Source: an uncultured Candidatus Actinomarina sp.
GTDB lineage: Bacteria > Actinomycetota > Acidimicrobiia > Actinomarinales > Actinomarinaceae
Direction of reading: 5' to 3'
DNA: 45,477 nt
Assembly: GCA_902510965.1 (NCBI GenBank)
Contig: CABXDM010000004.1
Location: forward strand, 1 to 45,477
The translations under genes and the position numbers were made by a program. The notes under the pieces were generated by a model. The model was not told the origin of the DNA and searched no databases. It was given only the letters and a program-made list of their open reading frames with translations. Positions 33,499 to 44,006 of the stretch are shown one piece after another (the stretch's first letter is position 1; every line of letters starts with the position of its first letter).

Positions 33499-34470
33499 AT
33501 GAAAACTGTTTTTTCTGGCATACAGCCAACAGGAAAAGTTCACTTAGGAAACTTTTTGGGCGCAATAAAAAATTGGGTCCATCTATCAAATGAAGAAAAT
33601 AAAAACTTTTTTTGTGTTGTAGATCTTCATTCCATTACAACACACCCAGATCCCAAGGAATTGAAATCCAATATTGAACAGACTCTTAAGTTGCTAATTG
33701 CTGCCGGCATAAATTTAGATAATTCAATTATTTATGCACAAAGTAGTGTCCCTCAACATGCATATTTATCATGGATACTCTCAAGTTTTTGTCAAGTTGG
33801 AGAACTTCAAAGAATGACACAATACAAAGAAAAAGCTGACAGTCTTGGGAGTCATGCTGGGATTTTTACATATCCTGTGCTTATGGCATCTGATATATTA
33901 ATTCATAAAGCTAATGAAGTACCAGTAGGAGATGATCAAACGCAACACTTGGAGTTAACTAGAAATATCGCCGAAAGGTTTAATAATAAATATGGAGTAG
34001 TTTTCCCTTTACCTGAAAAATCTTCTGGAAAATCTGGGGCTAGGTTAATGTCATTGAAACATCCTGATAGTAAAATGTCTAAAAGTTCAGATGATATCAA
34101 TGGCACAATTTATTTTGATGATGATAAGGATACAATAATGAAAAAATTTAAATCATCGGTTACAGATTCAGACGATATTATTCAATATAATTTAAGTGAA
34201 AAAAAAGGGATAAGCAATCTCATAGACATATATGCTTCTATAAATGGGCTGTCTCATAAGGAAGTCGAAAAAACATTCACAGATTCCCGGTATGGAGAAT
34301 TTAAAATGGCAGTTGGTGAATGTGTCGCAGATTACTTAAACCCAATTAATCTTAAATTTACAGAACTTGAAAAAGAAAATATTTCGGAAATAGTCAAAAT
34401 CAATCTTCAAGAGGCCCAAACTTCTGCAGAAGTAACGATAAAAGAAGTAAATAATATTCTAGGTCTCTGA
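33499..34470 (+). CDS. trpS: Tryptophanyl-tRNA synthetase
   Basis: Charges tRNA-Trp. Class I signatures: HLGN (HIGH-type, residues 15-18) in PTGKVHLGNFLGAIKNW and KMSKS at 192-196. GDDQTQHLELTRNIA is the family Trp/ATP-binding block. Length 323 aa is standard. The next gene, a helicase, starts four bases after the stop, so both may share the trpS promoter. Confidence 0.96.
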   Translation: MKTVFSGIQPTGKVHLGNFLGAIKNWVHLSNEENKNFFCVVDLHSITTHPDPKELKSNIEQTLKLLIAAGINLDNSIIYAQSSVPQHAYLSWILSSFCQVGELQRMTQYKEKADSLGSHAGIFTYPVLMASDILIHKANEVPVGDDQTQHLELTRNIAERFNNKYGVVFPLPEKSSGKSGARLMSLKHPDSKMSKSSDDINGTIYFDDDKDTIMKKFKSSVTDSDDIIQYNLSEKKGISNLIDIYASINGLSHKEVEKTFTDSRYGEFKMAVGECVADYLNPINLKFTELEKENISEIVKINLQEAQTSAEVTIKEVNNILGL

Positions 34471-34474
34471 AATC

Positions 34475-36610
34475 ATGGTTAATAATCTACCTATTCCAGA
34501 AGAGTGGAAGAGTCTAGTTAACGAAAAGCAAAAAGAAGCAATTGAATATACAGATGGACCATTACTTATAGTTGCTGGAGCGGGATCTGGTAAAACAAGG
34601 GTATTAACATATAGGTACGCGCACTTAGTCATGAACTGTTCAATAAACTACTCAAATATATTAGCAATTACTTTCACCAACAAAGCAGCAAACGAAATGA
34701 AGGAAAGAATTAGTAAGCTCTTAGGTTTGGATGTTTCACCTAAATGGATTTCAACATTTCATAGTTCTTGTGTAAAAATTTTACGCACACATGGCCAGTT
34801 AATTGGATATAAAAGTAATTTTACAATTTACGATCAATCAGATTCTTCAAAATTGATAAGGAATTGTATGAGAGAAAATAATGTGGATCTTAAACAATAT
34901 TCACCTAGAAGATTTCAAGCCGCTATTTCTGGATTAAAAAATATGAGAACTAGTCCAGGGGAAGCAATTGAATTTGCTGAAACTTTTTTTGATGTAAAAG
35001 TTGCTGAAATTTATACCTCTTATGAAAAAAAATTAATGTTAGCCAATTCAATGGATTTTGATGATTTGTTAATTAAAACAGTAGATTTACTTGAAACAAA
35101 TGAAGAAGCATTAAAATTTTGGTCATCGAAGTTCCAATATATTATGGTCGATGAATATCAAGATACAAACCTGGTGCAGTATAAGTTAATAGAACTTCTA
35201 TCTTCTAGGCATAAAAATTTGTGTGTAGTGGGGGATTCAGATCAAAGTATTTATGCATTTAGAGGTGCAGATATAAGAAACATACAAGAATTCGAAAAAG
35301 ATTTCCAAAATGCAAAAATTATTACCTTAGATAAAAACTACCGATCTTCTCAAAATATTTTAGATATTGCAAATGCAGTAATTTCAAACAATCCAAGAAC
35401 ACAGGATAAAAAGTTATGGACTGACAATTCAAGCGGGATGGATGTAAATGTAGCAGAATTCAGCTCAGAAAGAGATGAGGCAAAATGGATTACCTCTGAA
35501 ATACAGGAGATTTTAAAAAAGGACAAAAAAATGGAAATTGCTATTTTTTATAGAACAAATAATCAATCAAGAATATTTGAAGAAGAGTTAAGACGTAATA
35601 GCATTAATTATAAAATTGTTGGAAATGTAAGATTTTACGATAGAAAAGAAATAAAAGATATACTTTCGTATCTAAATTATTTAGTAAATCCTGATGACAC
35701 GGTTTCCTTTGAAAGGGTTCTTAATGTTCCAAAAAGAGGGATAGGGGAATCCACTTTACAAAAATTAAGAGATTTCTCTAGTTCAAAGGACTTATCGGTT
35801 TCGAATGCACTAGATGATTTTGAAAGTTTAGATTTCTTGTCAGCACGAATTCTTAATAAGCTTCAAGAATTTAAAGACTTAATAATAGATTTAAAAGGCC
35901 ACGCAATAAAAGGTCCTTCAGAAGCAATTATCAAAACCTTAGAGCTAACAGGATACAAAAATCAGCTAATTAAAGATAGCACACTTGAATCCCAAATGAG
36001 AATCGAAAATCTTGATGAACTAATTAACTCAGCTTTCGAATTTGAAAACCTTTACGAAGAAGATGTTGATGATCCTTATATAGTTCTTAGAGATTATTTA
36101 GAATCTCTAGCTTTGTTCACAAACACTGACAGTATAGAAGATGAAGATAATGTATTGTTGATGACCTTACATAACGCAAAAGGTCTTGAATTTCCTTATG
36201 TTTTTATGACTGGTATGGAGGAAAATATTTTTCCTAGTCAAAAATCAGAAAGTGAATTTGAAGTACAAGAGGAAAGAAGGCTATGTTATGTGGGAATGAC
36301 CCGTGCTGAGCAAAAACTTTATTTAACCTACTCTCAAACAAGAACGCTATGGGGAGGTACTACGTATAATTTAAAAAGTCGATTTTTAGATGAATCAGAA
36401 AACTTTTTTCAAGAAATCAAAGTTAAAGATTTTAGTGCCACTTCAGCTACCTCACCTGGGATTGGAAAAGTAGGAAATACTGTCACACATGAAAAATATG
36501 GAAAAGGATTAATTGAAGAAATTTCAGGCAATGAAATTACTATCAATTTTGGTGGTGAATGGGGTGTTAAATATCTAGATATAGAGTGGGCCCCGTTAAA
36601 ATTTGATTGA
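34475..36610 (+). CDS. pcrA: ATP-dependent DNA helicase PcrA/UvrD
   Basis: Superfamily 1A 3'-5' helicase of repair and replication. Motif I AGAGSGKT (34-41), motif Ia TFTNKAANEMKER, motif II VDEYQDTN, motif III GDSDQSIYAFRGAD, motif IV LDKNYRSSQNI, motif V MTLHNAKGLEFPYVF and motif VI EERRLCYVGMTRAEQKLYL are all present. The C-terminal 50 residues (GNTVTHEKYGKGLIEEI) form the Tudor-like tail typical of PcrA. 711 aa. Confidence 0.96.
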   Translation: MVNNLPIPEEWKSLVNEKQKEAIEYTDGPLLIVAGAGSGKTRVLTYRYAHLVMNCSINYSNILAITFTNKAANEMKERISKLLGLDVSPKWISTFHSSCVKILRTHGQLIGYKSNFTIYDQSDSSKLIRNCMRENNVDLKQYSPRRFQAAISGLKNMRTSPGEAIEFAETFFDVKVAEIYTSYEKKLMLANSMDFDDLLIKTVDLLETNEEALKFWSSKFQYIMVDEYQDTNLVQYKLIELLSSRHKNLCVVGDSDQSIYAFRGADIRNIQEFEKDFQNAKIITLDKNYRSSQNILDIANAVISNNPRTQDKKLWTDNSSGMDVNVAEFSSERDEAKWITSEIQEILKKDKKMEIAIFYRTNNQSRIFEEELRRNSINYKIVGNVRFYDRKEIKDILSYLNYLVNPDDTVSFERVLNVPKRGIGESTLQKLRDFSSSKDLSVSNALDDFESLDFLSARILNKLQEFKDLIIDLKGHAIKGPSEAIIKTLELTGYKNQLIKDSTLESQMRIENLDELINSAFEFENLYEEDVDDPYIVLRDYLESLALFTNTDSIEDEDNVLLMTLHNAKGLEFPYVFMTGMEENIFPSQKSESEFEVQEERRLCYVGMTRAEQKLYLTYSQTRTLWGGTTYNLKSRFLDESENFFQEIKVKDFSATSATSPGIGKVGNTVTHEKYGKGLIEEISGNEITINFGGEWGVKYLDIEWAPLKFD

Positions 36611-36642
36611 AATTCTTACCATGCATAAATTAATGAACTATA

Positions 36643-36648
36643 TATAAT
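36643..36648 (+). promoter_or_regulatory. -10 box of the sucCD-icd-mdh operon
   Basis: TATAAT lies 14 bases before the sucC ATG in the 52-nt gap after pcrA, giving a leader of about eight bases without a Shine-Dalgarno sequence. No good -35 box is seen. Confidence 0.4.
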
Positions 36649-36662
36649 TTGTAAGTTAAATT

Positions 36663-37796
36663 ATGGATTTATTTGAATATCAGGGAAAATCACTTTATGC
36701 AAACTATGATATTGCACATCCAAATTCTTTTCTTGTAAATAAAATTGAAGATTTAGAACATGGTTTCAATTTAAATTACCCTGTTGTTGTTAAAGCCCAA
36801 GTCCAAGTTGGAGGTAGGGGGAAAGCTGGTGGTATCAAATTAGCCACTAATAATGATGAACTCATTACGCACACTAATGAAATTCTTGGAATGGACATCA
36901 AAGGCCACACTGTTGAAAAAATCTTGATTGAAGAGGCTTCTGATATAAAAGAGGAGTACTACTTATCATTTACTCTTGATAGGTCAGAAAAAAAATATTT
37001 AATGATGTTAAGCGCAAAGGGTGGAATGGATATTGAGGCTGTTGCTGAAGAAAATCCAGACGATCTAACAATGATTCACATAGATCCCTCTAAAGAATTA
37101 GATGAAGCCGTGTTAATTGATGCAATAACTAACTCCAAGTTAAATCTTGATTATGAATCTGATTTAGTGGAAATAATAACTAGATTATTCAAACTATTTA
37201 TTTCTGGTGATTGTGACTTAGTAGAGGTAAATCCATTAGCAATAACTAGTAGCGGGGTAATGGCGTTAGATTCTAAAGTTTCATTGGATATGAATGCAAA
37301 ATATAGGCACGAAGACTTTGATCAAATTGAAAAAGATATACCAATTCCTCCTTCAGAAAAGTCTGCAAAAGAAAAGGGCTTAAATTTTATTAAACTTGAT
37401 GGCTCAGTAGGCATCATTGGCAACGGGGCAGGACTTGTTATGTCAACTCTTGATGTTGTAGCTGAATATGGTGGCAGTGCTGCTAATTTCCTAGACATAG
37501 GAGGTGGGGCAAAAGCAGAAACTGTGAGTGCTGCGCTAGAAGTTCTAGAAACAGATGACTCAGTGTCCAGTGTTTTTATAAATATATTTGGGGGAATAAC
37601 AAGATGTGATCTTGTTGCGCAAGGAATTGTAGAAGCAACTAAAGGAAAAGATCTTAAATGGCCAATAGTGATTCGACTTGATGGAACAAATGCTACAGAG
37701 GGATTAAAGATTCTCAGAGATAACCCTAATGAGAAAATAATTATTACTGAAACTATGAATGAAGCAGCTGAGTTATCCGTGAAAGGAAATAGATAA
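36663..37796 (+). CDS. sucC: Succinyl-CoA ligase, beta subunit
   Basis: ATP-grasp subunit that binds the nucleotide. It starts [13 protein letters not shown] (family MNIHEYQAKELFA), contains [17 protein letters not shown], the [12 protein letters not shown] metal site and the NFLDIGGGA and [10 protein letters not shown] motifs. Length 377 aa is normal. Adjacent to sucD with one shared base. Confidence 0.97.
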   Translation: MDLFEYQGKSLYANYDIAHPNSFLVNKIEDLEHGFNLNYPVVVKAQVQVGGRGKAGGIKLATNNDELITHTNEILGMDIKGHTVEKILIEEASDIKEEYYLSFTLDRSEKKYLMMLSAKGGMDIEAVAEENPDDLTMIHIDPSKELDEAVLIDAITNSKLNLDYESDLVEIITRLFKLFISGDCDLVEVNPLAITSSGVMALDSKVSLDMNAKYRHEDFDQIEKDIPIPPSEKSAKEKGLNFIKLDGSVGIIGNGAGLVMSTLDVVAEYGGSAANFLDIGGGAKAETVSAALEVLETDDSVSSVFINIFGGITRCDLVAQGIVEATKGKDLKWPIVIRLDGTNATEGLKILRDNPNEKIIITETMNEAAELSVKGNR

Positions 37797-38665
37797 TGGC
37801 AATACTCATAGATGAAAATTCAAAGGTGGTTGTTCAAGGAATAACTGGAAGAGAGGGTCAATTTCATGCTCTCAGAAATAGAGATTATGGAACAAAGATA
37901 GTCGCAGGAACTCGTCCTGGCAAAGGCGGAGAGCAAGTAGAGTCAATCCCTATATTTAATACAGTACAAGAAGCAATTGATGAAACAGGCGCAAATGTTG
38001 CTCTAACTTTCGTACCACCTGCTTTTGCAAAAGATGCTGTTCTTGAAGCTGCTTATGCAGACTGTCAGTTAATTGTTTGTATAACGGAAGGAATTCCTGC
38101 CAAAGATGAAGCTGAAATGTACAATCTAATTAAAAACAACACTAAATCTAAATTGCTTGGACCTAATTGTCCTGGTTTAATTTCTCCTGGAAAATCAAAC
38201 GTTGGTATTATGCCTCATGAAATTACACTTCCTGGAAACGTAGGAGTTGTATCTAGGTCAGGAACACTAACTTATCAAGCTGTACATGAATTAACTCAAT
38301 TAAATATCGGCCAATCAACATGTATTGGAATTGGTGGAGATCCAGTTCCAGGAATGTCATTTATAGATATTCTTAAAGAATATCAAGAAGATGAAGAAAC
38401 AAATGCCATAGTAATGATTGGTGAAATAGGAGGAACTGCTGAAGAGGAAGCGGCTGAGTATATTAAAAATAATATAACTAAGCCAGTAGTTTCATACATT
38501 GCAGGTGTAACAGCCCCTCCAGGTAAAAAAATGGGTCATGCGGGAGCAATTGTTTCTGGTAATAAAGGTACGGCAAAAGCCAAAATGGAAGCTTTAGAGG
38601 AAGCAGGAGTATTAGTTGTTAGCAATCCAACAAAGATTGGAAAAGCGGTAAAGGAAGTAATCTAA
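37796..38665 (+). CDS. sucD: Succinyl-CoA ligase, alpha subunit
   Basis: CoA-binding subunit carrying the phosphohistidine in GHAGAIVSG. Other blocks: [34 protein letters not shown] and [12 protein letters not shown]. Length 289 aa is standard. It shares one base with sucC and one with icd. Confidence 0.97.
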   Translation: MAILIDENSKVVVQGITGREGQFHALRNRDYGTKIVAGTRPGKGGEQVESIPIFNTVQEAIDETGANVALTFVPPAFAKDAVLEAAYADCQLIVCITEGIPAKDEAEMYNLIKNNTKSKLLGPNCPGLISPGKSNVGIMPHEITLPGNVGVVSRSGTLTYQAVHELTQLNIGQSTCIGIGGDPVPGMSFIDILKEYQEDEETNAIVMIGEIGGTAEEEAAEYIKNNITKPVVSYIAGVTAPPGKKMGHAGAIVSGNKGTAKAKMEALEEAGVLVVSNPTKIGKAVKEVI

Positions 38666-39894
38666 TGGTTGAAAATTTGAATAGAAGCGAATTAAATATT
38701 GCAATTAATAAAACTAGAGAGTCTTTTGATACAGATAATCCAACGGTTCCATTTATAGAAGGTGATGGTATTGGAATAGATATATGGCCAGCATCACAAT
38801 CAGTTTTTGATGCAGTTGTAGAAAAAGCTTACAACGGTGAAAGAAAAATTAACTGGGTTGAAGTTTTAGCTGGGCAAAAAGCTTACGATACTGTATCAGA
38901 ATGGTTACCTAAAAAGACATTAGATACTTTTGATGAACATGGAGTGGGAATAAAAGGTCCTTTAACAACTCCAGTTGGAGAAGGTATAAGATCAATAAAT
39001 GTTGCAATAAGACAAGAACTGGACCTTTATGTATGCTTAAGGCCAATAAAGTACTTTAAGGGGATTGAAACACCAACGAAAAGTCCTCAAGACGTAGATA
39101 TTGTGCTCTTCAGAGAAAATACAGAAGATGTTTACTCAGGTAAAGAATTAGAAGAGGGCAGTGATGAAGTTTTAAAATTAAATAGCTTTCTTGAAGATGA
39201 ATTTGGTTGGAAAATTCGAAAAGATAGCGGAATAGGCATAAAGCCAATCTCCAACACTGGATCAGAAAGACTTATAAGAGCTGCTATCAATTTTGCTGCA
39301 GAAAATGGAAAGAAAAATCTAGCTATTGTTCATAAAGGCAACATTATGAAATTTACAGAGGGAGCTTTCAGAAAATGGGGCTATGAGTTAATAGAGCGAG
39401 AATTTTCAGATGTTGCTGTTTCGTGGGAGGATTCAAATGGTAATCCAGGTGATAAAATATTGGTGCAAGATGTTATAGCTGATGCTTTCTTACAGCAGAT
39501 ATTGATTAAACCCCAAGAATTTGACGTTATTGCAACTACCAACTTAAACGGAGACTATGCTTCCGATGCATTAGCAGCACAAATAGGGGGAATAGGTATA
39601 AGTCCAGGTGGGAATATTAATTATGAAAATGGGAAAGCAGTTTTTGAGGCAACACATGGTACAGCTCCAAAATATGCTGGAATGAATAAAGCAAATCCTG
39701 GCTCATTGATTCTATCAGGTGAAATGATGTTCAGGTATATGGGATGGAATGAAGCTGCAGACTTAATAATTACTAGCATGGAAAAGTCAATTCTCGAAGG
39801 AAATGTTACTTATGATCTTGCAAGAGGAAGAGAAGATGCAACTATTCTATCAACCTCTGAATTTGCAGATTCTCTTGTCCGAAACATACAATAA
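38665..39894 (+). CDS. icd: Isocitrate dehydrogenase (NADP type)
   Basis: Oxidative decarboxylation of isocitrate to 2-oxoglutarate. The blocks [40 protein letters not shown] (substrate arginines), [11 protein letters not shown] and [20 protein letters not shown] are those of the homodimeric E. coli-like type; [17 protein letters not shown] is the metal site and [11 protein letters not shown] the nucleotide site. 409 aa. It sits in the operon with sucCD and mdh. Confidence 0.96.
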   Translation: MVENLNRSELNIAINKTRESFDTDNPTVPFIEGDGIGIDIWPASQSVFDAVVEKAYNGERKINWVEVLAGQKAYDTVSEWLPKKTLDTFDEHGVGIKGPLTTPVGEGIRSINVAIRQELDLYVCLRPIKYFKGIETPTKSPQDVDIVLFRENTEDVYSGKELEEGSDEVLKLNSFLEDEFGWKIRKDSGIGIKPISNTGSERLIRAAINFAAENGKKNLAIVHKGNIMKFTEGAFRKWGYELIEREFSDVAVSWEDSNGNPGDKILVQDVIADAFLQQILIKPQEFDVIATTNLNGDYASDALAAQIGGIGISPGGNINYENGKAVFEATHGTAPKYAGMNKANPGSLILSGEMMFRYMGWNEAADLIITSMEKSILEGNVTYDLARGREDATILSTSEFADSLVRNIQ

Positions 39895-39912
39895 GATTAT
39901 TGAAAGGAAGTT

Positions 39913-40851
39913 GTGAAAAAAGTTACAGTAGTTGGCGCAGGTAAATATGGCTCGATGACCGCTTTACGGGTTGCAGAATACAATTTAGCAAGCGAAGTTG
40001 TAATGACAGATATAGTGGAGGGCTTGCCCCAGGGGCTTGCTTTAGACATAAATCAGTCAAGATTCGTTGAAAAATTTGATACAAAAGTTTCTGGTACCAA
40101 TGATTATAAAGAAACAGCTGAAAGTGATGTAGTTGTTATCACTGCAGGTTTGCCTCGAAAACCGGGGATGTCACGTATGGACCTACTAGAAGTAAATGCT
40201 GGAATTGTTACTGATGTTACTAAACAAATATTAGAGCATTCCGAAGATCCAATAATAATTGTAGTTACAAATCCTTTAGATCAGATGACAACTCTAACTG
40301 CTGAAGTTTCAAAACTCTCCAAAGGCAGAGTTATAGGTCAAGCGGGTATTCTTGACTCTTCTAGGTTTGCATACTTCATATCTGAAAAACTAAATGTTAA
40401 GATGAGTGACGTTTATGCTCTAACACTAGGTAGCCATGGTGAGACAATGGTCCCAGTACCGTCTCTTTGCACAGTTAGTGGTGAGCCACTAGTTGATATT
40501 TTATCTGAAAAAGATATTGATGAACTTGTGAAAAAAACTTCGGAAGGTGGAGCTGAAATAGTTGGGCTTCTCAAAACAGGAAGTGCTTATTTTGCTCCAG
40601 CATCCTCTGCAGCAACTATGGTAAAGTCAATAATCTCTGATTCAAATGAAGTTTTTCCAGTATGTGCATGGCTTGAAGGGGAGTATGGAATAAATGATGT
40701 TTATCTTGGAGTCCCTGCAAAACTTGGTAAAGGTGGAGTCACTGAAGTTGTAGAATATGACTTAACCACAACTGAGCTAGATGCATTAAGAGAAGCTTCA
40801 AAAGCGGTAAAAGACAAGGTTTCCGAGCTTAATAGCATAAATAGTCAATAA
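39913..40851 (+). CDS. mdh: Malate dehydrogenase (LDH-like group)
   Basis: NAD-dependent oxidation of malate. Rossmann motif VVGAGKYGSMTA at residues 5-16, GLPRKPGMSRMDLLEVN (malate-specific Arg), TNPLDQMT and the catalytic GSHGETMVP (His). 312 aa, the LDH-like MDH type. GTG at 39913 with AAAGGAAG upstream; the ATG-less start gives the correct KKVTVVGAG N-terminus. Last gene of the operon. Confidence 0.95.
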   Translation: MKKVTVVGAGKYGSMTALRVAEYNLASEVVMTDIVEGLPQGLALDINQSRFVEKFDTKVSGTNDYKETAESDVVVITAGLPRKPGMSRMDLLEVNAGIVTDVTKQILEHSEDPIIIVVTNPLDQMTTLTAEVSKLSKGRVIGQAGILDSSRFAYFISEKLNVKMSDVYALTLGSHGETMVPVPSLCTVSGEPLVDILSEKDIDELVKKTSEGGAEIVGLLKTGSAYFAPASSAATMVKSIISDSNEVFPVCAWLEGEYGINDVYLGVPAKLGKGGVTEVVEYDLTTTELDALREASKAVKDKVSELNSINSQ

Positions 40852-40960
40852 AATCAGCCTTTTAATAAAAAAAGCCATTAATTATTGAATAATAAGATAA
40901 TTTATTTAAAAAAACTATAATTAGCATATAGTAAAACGCAATAAGAAAGGCAAAACAGCT
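40852..40960 (+). promoter_or_regulatory. hup promoter region (109 nt)
   Basis: An AT-rich gap. TATAAT at 40916-40921 and TATAGT at 40927-40932 are two possible -10 boxes; neither has a clear -35 partner. GAAAGG at 40945-40950 is the Shine-Dalgarno sequence of hup. I saw no terminator hairpin for mdh here. Confidence 0.4.
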
Positions 40961-41233
40961 ATGAATAAAGATCAATTAGCAAGCGTTGTAGCAGCAGAAG
41001 TAGGGTTGTCACAGACAGACGCTAAAGCAGCTGTGGAAGCAGTGTTTGGCGGAATAACAAACGGAATGAAAAATGGCGATAAAGTAAGTATTGCTGGTTT
41101 CGGACAGTTTGAATCAAGATACAGGGCTGCAAGACAAGGGAGAAATCCAGCGACAGGTGAAACAATCCAAATAGCTGCTAAAAATGCACCAGCATTTAAA
41201 GCTGCAAAAGGATTAAAAGATAGTCTAAACTAA
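40961..41233 (+). CDS. hup: DNA-binding protein HU
   Basis: Nucleoid-associated dimer that bends DNA. 90 aa, with the alpha-helical N-terminus MNKDQLASVVAAEVGLSQTDA, GDKVSIAGFGQFESRYRAARQGRNPATGETIQIAAKNAP (beta arm with the RNPxTG signature) and a short end. It has no long basic C-terminal tail, unlike many actinobacterial HU proteins (for example mycobacterial HupB). Confidence 0.97.
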   Translation: MNKDQLASVVAAEVGLSQTDAKAAVEAVFGGITNGMKNGDKVSIAGFGQFESRYRAARQGRNPATGETIQIAAKNAPAFKAAKGLKDSLN

Positions 41234-41253
41234 GACATCTTAAAACCTTATTG

Positions 41254-41280
41254 AAAAGACGGCTTAGCCGTCTTTTCTTT
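41254..41280 (+). terminator. Rho-independent terminator after hup, possibly bidirectional
   Basis: A 10-bp stem AAAAGACGGC (41254-41263) with GCCGTCTTTT (41267-41276), loop TTA, then T-rich sequence. The left side is A-rich, so it could also stop transcripts from the convergent sdh operon, whose last gene ends at 41282. Confidence 0.92.
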
Positions 41281-41281
41281 T

Positions 41282-41572
41282 TTATTTAAGTAAATCTAAG
41301 TTACCCTTAATTTTAATTTTTTCATCGAACATTAAGTCTTCTGGATGCTTTACATTATCCCTAAGCTCAAAGAAAGTTGATTCTTCCATCTTTATTGTTA
41401 AGTTTTCCACATTGTTTTCTGAATTTGTGTTCTCTTCGAGAGTCCCTAAATTTATATTCCAAACATTATCTTGAGACGTTATTTGTAGATATATCTTGTT
41501 TAGATTCTCTTTTTTATTTATGTTTAAATTTTGTGTAATAATTTCGAGATAGTTTATTATTTCTTTGTTCAA
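41282..41572 (-). CDS. Small SCP2-like (sterol carrier protein-type) protein
   Basis: A 96-aa protein. The C-terminal half resembles the end of the SCP2 lipid-binding fold: TIKMEESTFFELRDNVKHPEDLMFDEKIKIKGNLDLL (family pattern: I-x-M-x-D-x-x-F... G-K-I-K-I-x-G-D). It starts with TTG inside the sdhB stop (4-base overlap) and is the last gene of the sdh operon. The link to succinate dehydrogenase is unexplained; hydrophobic ligand binding is inference from the fold. Confidence 0.62.
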   Translation of the reverse strand: MNKEIINYLEIITQNLNINKKENLNKIYLQITSQDNVWNINLGTLEENTNSENNVENLTIKMEESTFFELRDNVKHPEDLMFDEKIKIKGNLDLLK

Positions 41573-42264
41573 TTATTTAGTAGAGTTTCTCTTTTAACAT
41601 CTTCAATTGCTTTTGTTACTTGTATGCCCCTTGGACATGCACTTGTACAGTTAAAAGCAGTACGGCATCTAAATGCTCCGTTAACATCTTTCATGATTTC
41701 TAGTCTTTGCTTAGATCCCTGGTCTCGTGAGTCCATTACGAATCTATGAGCATTAACAATTGCTGCTGGACCAATGTATGAGTCAGCAGTCCAAAAGACA
41801 GGACAGCTTGTAGTACAAGCAGCACAGAGAATGCATTTTGTTGTATCTTCAAATTTATCTCTATCTTCAGGTGATTGAAGTCTTTCTCTATCTCCTGGTT
41901 CATCATCATTGATTAAAAATGGCATAACCTTTTTGTAACTATCAAAAAATGGTTCCATATCTACTATTAAATCTTTTAATACGGGTAAGCCCCTTATTGG
42001 TTCGATTTTGATCGGATTGCTTACTTCCTTTACTAATACTTGGCAGGCAAGCATGTTTTCACCATTTACTACCATTGCATCCGAACCACATACGCCATGA
42101 GCACAAGACTTTCTGAATGAGAGCGATCCATCTTCAAACCATTTTATTTTGTGGAGTAAATCAAGGATTCTTTCCTCTGGTTCAGCATCAACTTTGTAAT
42201 ATTCCCAATGTCCCTTTTTATCATTCTCGGGGTCATATCTTAATATTTTTAAATCAATTTCCAT
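41569..42264 (-). CDS. sdhB: Succinate dehydrogenase iron-sulfur subunit
   Basis: Electron-transfer subunit of complex II. The [2Fe-2S] ligands are Cys54, Cys59, Asp62 and Cys74 (the Asp in place of the third Cys is also seen in E. coli SdhB). The clusters [4Fe-4S] and [3Fe-4S] have CILCAACTTSCP and CRTAFNCTSACPRGI. 231 aa. Overlaps sdhA by one base and the SCP2-like gene by four. Confidence 0.96.
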   Translation of the reverse strand: MEIDLKILRYDPENDKKGHWEYYKVDAEPEERILDLLHKIKWFEDGSLSFRKSCAHGVCGSDAMVVNGENMLACQVLVKEVSNPIKIEPIRGLPVLKDLIVDMEPFFDSYKKVMPFLINDDEPGDRERLQSPEDRDKFEDTTKCILCAACTTSCPVFWTADSYIGPAAIVNAHRFVMDSRDQGSKQRLEIMKDVNGAFRCRTAFNCTSACPRGIQVTKAIEDVKRETLLNN

Positions 42265-44006
42265 TAGTATTTTCTTTCCATTGGTTCATACTTTCCAAGT
42301 TCAACATCTTTATATTCTAGTTTTACAGAATCACCATTTTTAAATGCAAACGAGTGTTTCATAAACTTTGTGTCATCTCTATCTGGGTAATCTTCTCGTG
42401 AGTGAGCTCCTCTTGATTCTTTTCTTGCTAAAGCACTAGCTACAGTTGTATCGGCCATATCTAGTAAGTAATCAAGCTCAATTGCTTCAAGGAGTTCACT
42501 GTTGAATACCTTGCTCTTGTCTGAAATAGTAACATTTTTGTATCTTTCTCTTAAGTCAGAGAGAATTTCTGTTTGATTGTCTAAAGTCTCTTTAGATCTG
42601 AAAATTTTAGCATTTTCTTCCATAGAATCTTGTAGTTCTGATCTGATTTTAGCCACTGAAAATTCTGTAGTGTGTTCTTTTTCCATAAACCCAGAAATTT
42701 TGTTTGATAAATCATCTGCAGCTGATTCATTAAGAGGGGAGGCCTTAGTACTAGATACGTAATCAACCATACTTTGTCCAGCTCTTTTACCAAAAACAAC
42801 AATATCTAATAAAGAGTTAGTCCCTAAACGATTTGCTCCATGAACACTAACACAGGCAGCTTCACCTGCTGCATAGACTCCCTCAATGACGCCTCCTTTA
42901 TGATCACTAAGAACTCTACCATTAACATCAGTAGGGATACCTCCCATTGCATAGTGAGCTGTTGGTTGAACTGGAATAGGGTCATTTATTGGTTCTATCT
43001 TTACATACGTTCTAACAAAGTCTGTTATATCAGGAAGTTTTTTCATAATAGCTTCCTCACCTAAGTGGGTTAAGTCGAGGAATACATAGTCACTATTAGG
43101 ACCTGCACCGTTGCCTGCACTTATCTCGGTTGCTATTGCTCTTGAAACCATATCTCTTGGTGCTAAATCTTTAATAGAAGGTGCATATCTTTCCATAAAT
43201 CTTTCACCATCCTTGTTTCGAAGAATGCCTCCTTCACCTCTAGCAGCTTCAGATAGGAGTATTCCAAGTCTGTAGATTCCTGTCGGGTGAAATTGATAAA
43301 ATTCCATATCTTCAAGAGGAATACCTTTCTGATACAGCATGCCAGGTCCATCTCCAGTGAGAGAGTGTGCATTTGAGCTGACTTTGAAAATCTTACCAAA
43401 TCCACCGGTTGCAAATGTTACTGCTCTTGCTTCAAAAACGTGTAGATCACCAGTTGCGATTTCATATGCTACTACACCTTTACAAACACCGTCTTCAATT
43501 TTTATATCTAAAACTTGAAATTCATCAAAAAACTCGACACCCATAGACACGCATTTCTGATATAAAGTTTGGAGGATCATATGTCCTGTTCTGTCAGCTG
43601 CATAACATGCCCTAAAAGCAGGTGCAGCACCTTCTTTCACTGTATGACCACCAAATCTTCTTTGAGCAATCTTTCCGCTTTCTAATCTACTGAATGGGAG
43701 TCCCCAATGTTCTAATTCAACCACTGCATCAATAGCTTCTTTACATAAAATATCTACAGCTGGTTGGTCTGCTAAGTAATCAGAACCCTTTACTGTATCA
43801 AAAGCATGCCAATTCCAATTATCTTCTTCTACATTTGCTAAGGCTGCACTCATTCCACCTTGAGCTGCACCAGTATGAGATCTTGTAGGGTAGAGTTTGG
43901 TGATTACTGCAAGTTTCATTGTAGGTGCTGCTTCAATAGCAGCCCTAAGACCTGCTCCACCAGCTCCAACAATTATTCCATCAAAGGAATGTTTGACTAT
44001 CTTCAT
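42264..44006 (-). CDS. sdhA: Succinate dehydrogenase flavoprotein subunit
   Basis: Catalytic subunit, with FAD covalently bound to His44 in RSHTGAAQGG. The Rossmann motif IVGAGGAGLRAA is at 12-23; HPTGIY, RDMVSRAI and HYAMGGIPTD are the substrate and catalytic blocks, and HGANRLGTNSLLD is the late FAD-binding motif. 580 aa, normal length. Cotranscribed with sdhC, sdhD and sdhB. Confidence 0.97.
   Translation of the reverse strand: MKIVKHSFDGIIVGAGGAGLRAAIEAAPTMKLAVITKLYPTRSHTGAAQGGMSAALANVEEDNWNWHAFDTVKGSDYLADQPAVDILCKEAIDAVVELEHWGLPFSRLESGKIAQRRFGGHTVKEGAAPAFRACYAADRTGHMILQTLYQKCVSMGVEFFDEFQVLDIKIEDGVCKGVVAYEIATGDLHVFEARAVTFATGGFGKIFKVSSNAHSLTGDGPGMLYQKGIPLEDMEFYQFHPTGIYRLGILLSEAARGEGGILRNKDGERFMERYAPSIKDLAPRDMVSRAIATEISAGNGAGPNSDYVFLDLTHLGEEAIMKKLPDITDFVRTYVKIEPINDPIPVQPTAHYAMGGIPTDVNGRVLSDHKGGVIEGVYAAGEAACVSVHGANRLGTNSLLDIVVFGKRAGQSMVDYVSSTKASPLNESAADDLSNKISGFMEKEHTTEFSVAKIRSELQDSMEENAKIFRSKETLDNQTEILSDLRERYKNVTISDKSKVFNSELLEAIELDYLLDMADTTVASALARKESRGAHSREDYPDRDDTKFMKHSFAFKNGDSVKLEYKDVELGKYEPMERKY

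Noticed and set aside
40852-40890. Terminator after mdh
   Set aside because: The GCC...GCC pieces are direct, not inverted, and no stable stem precedes a T run.
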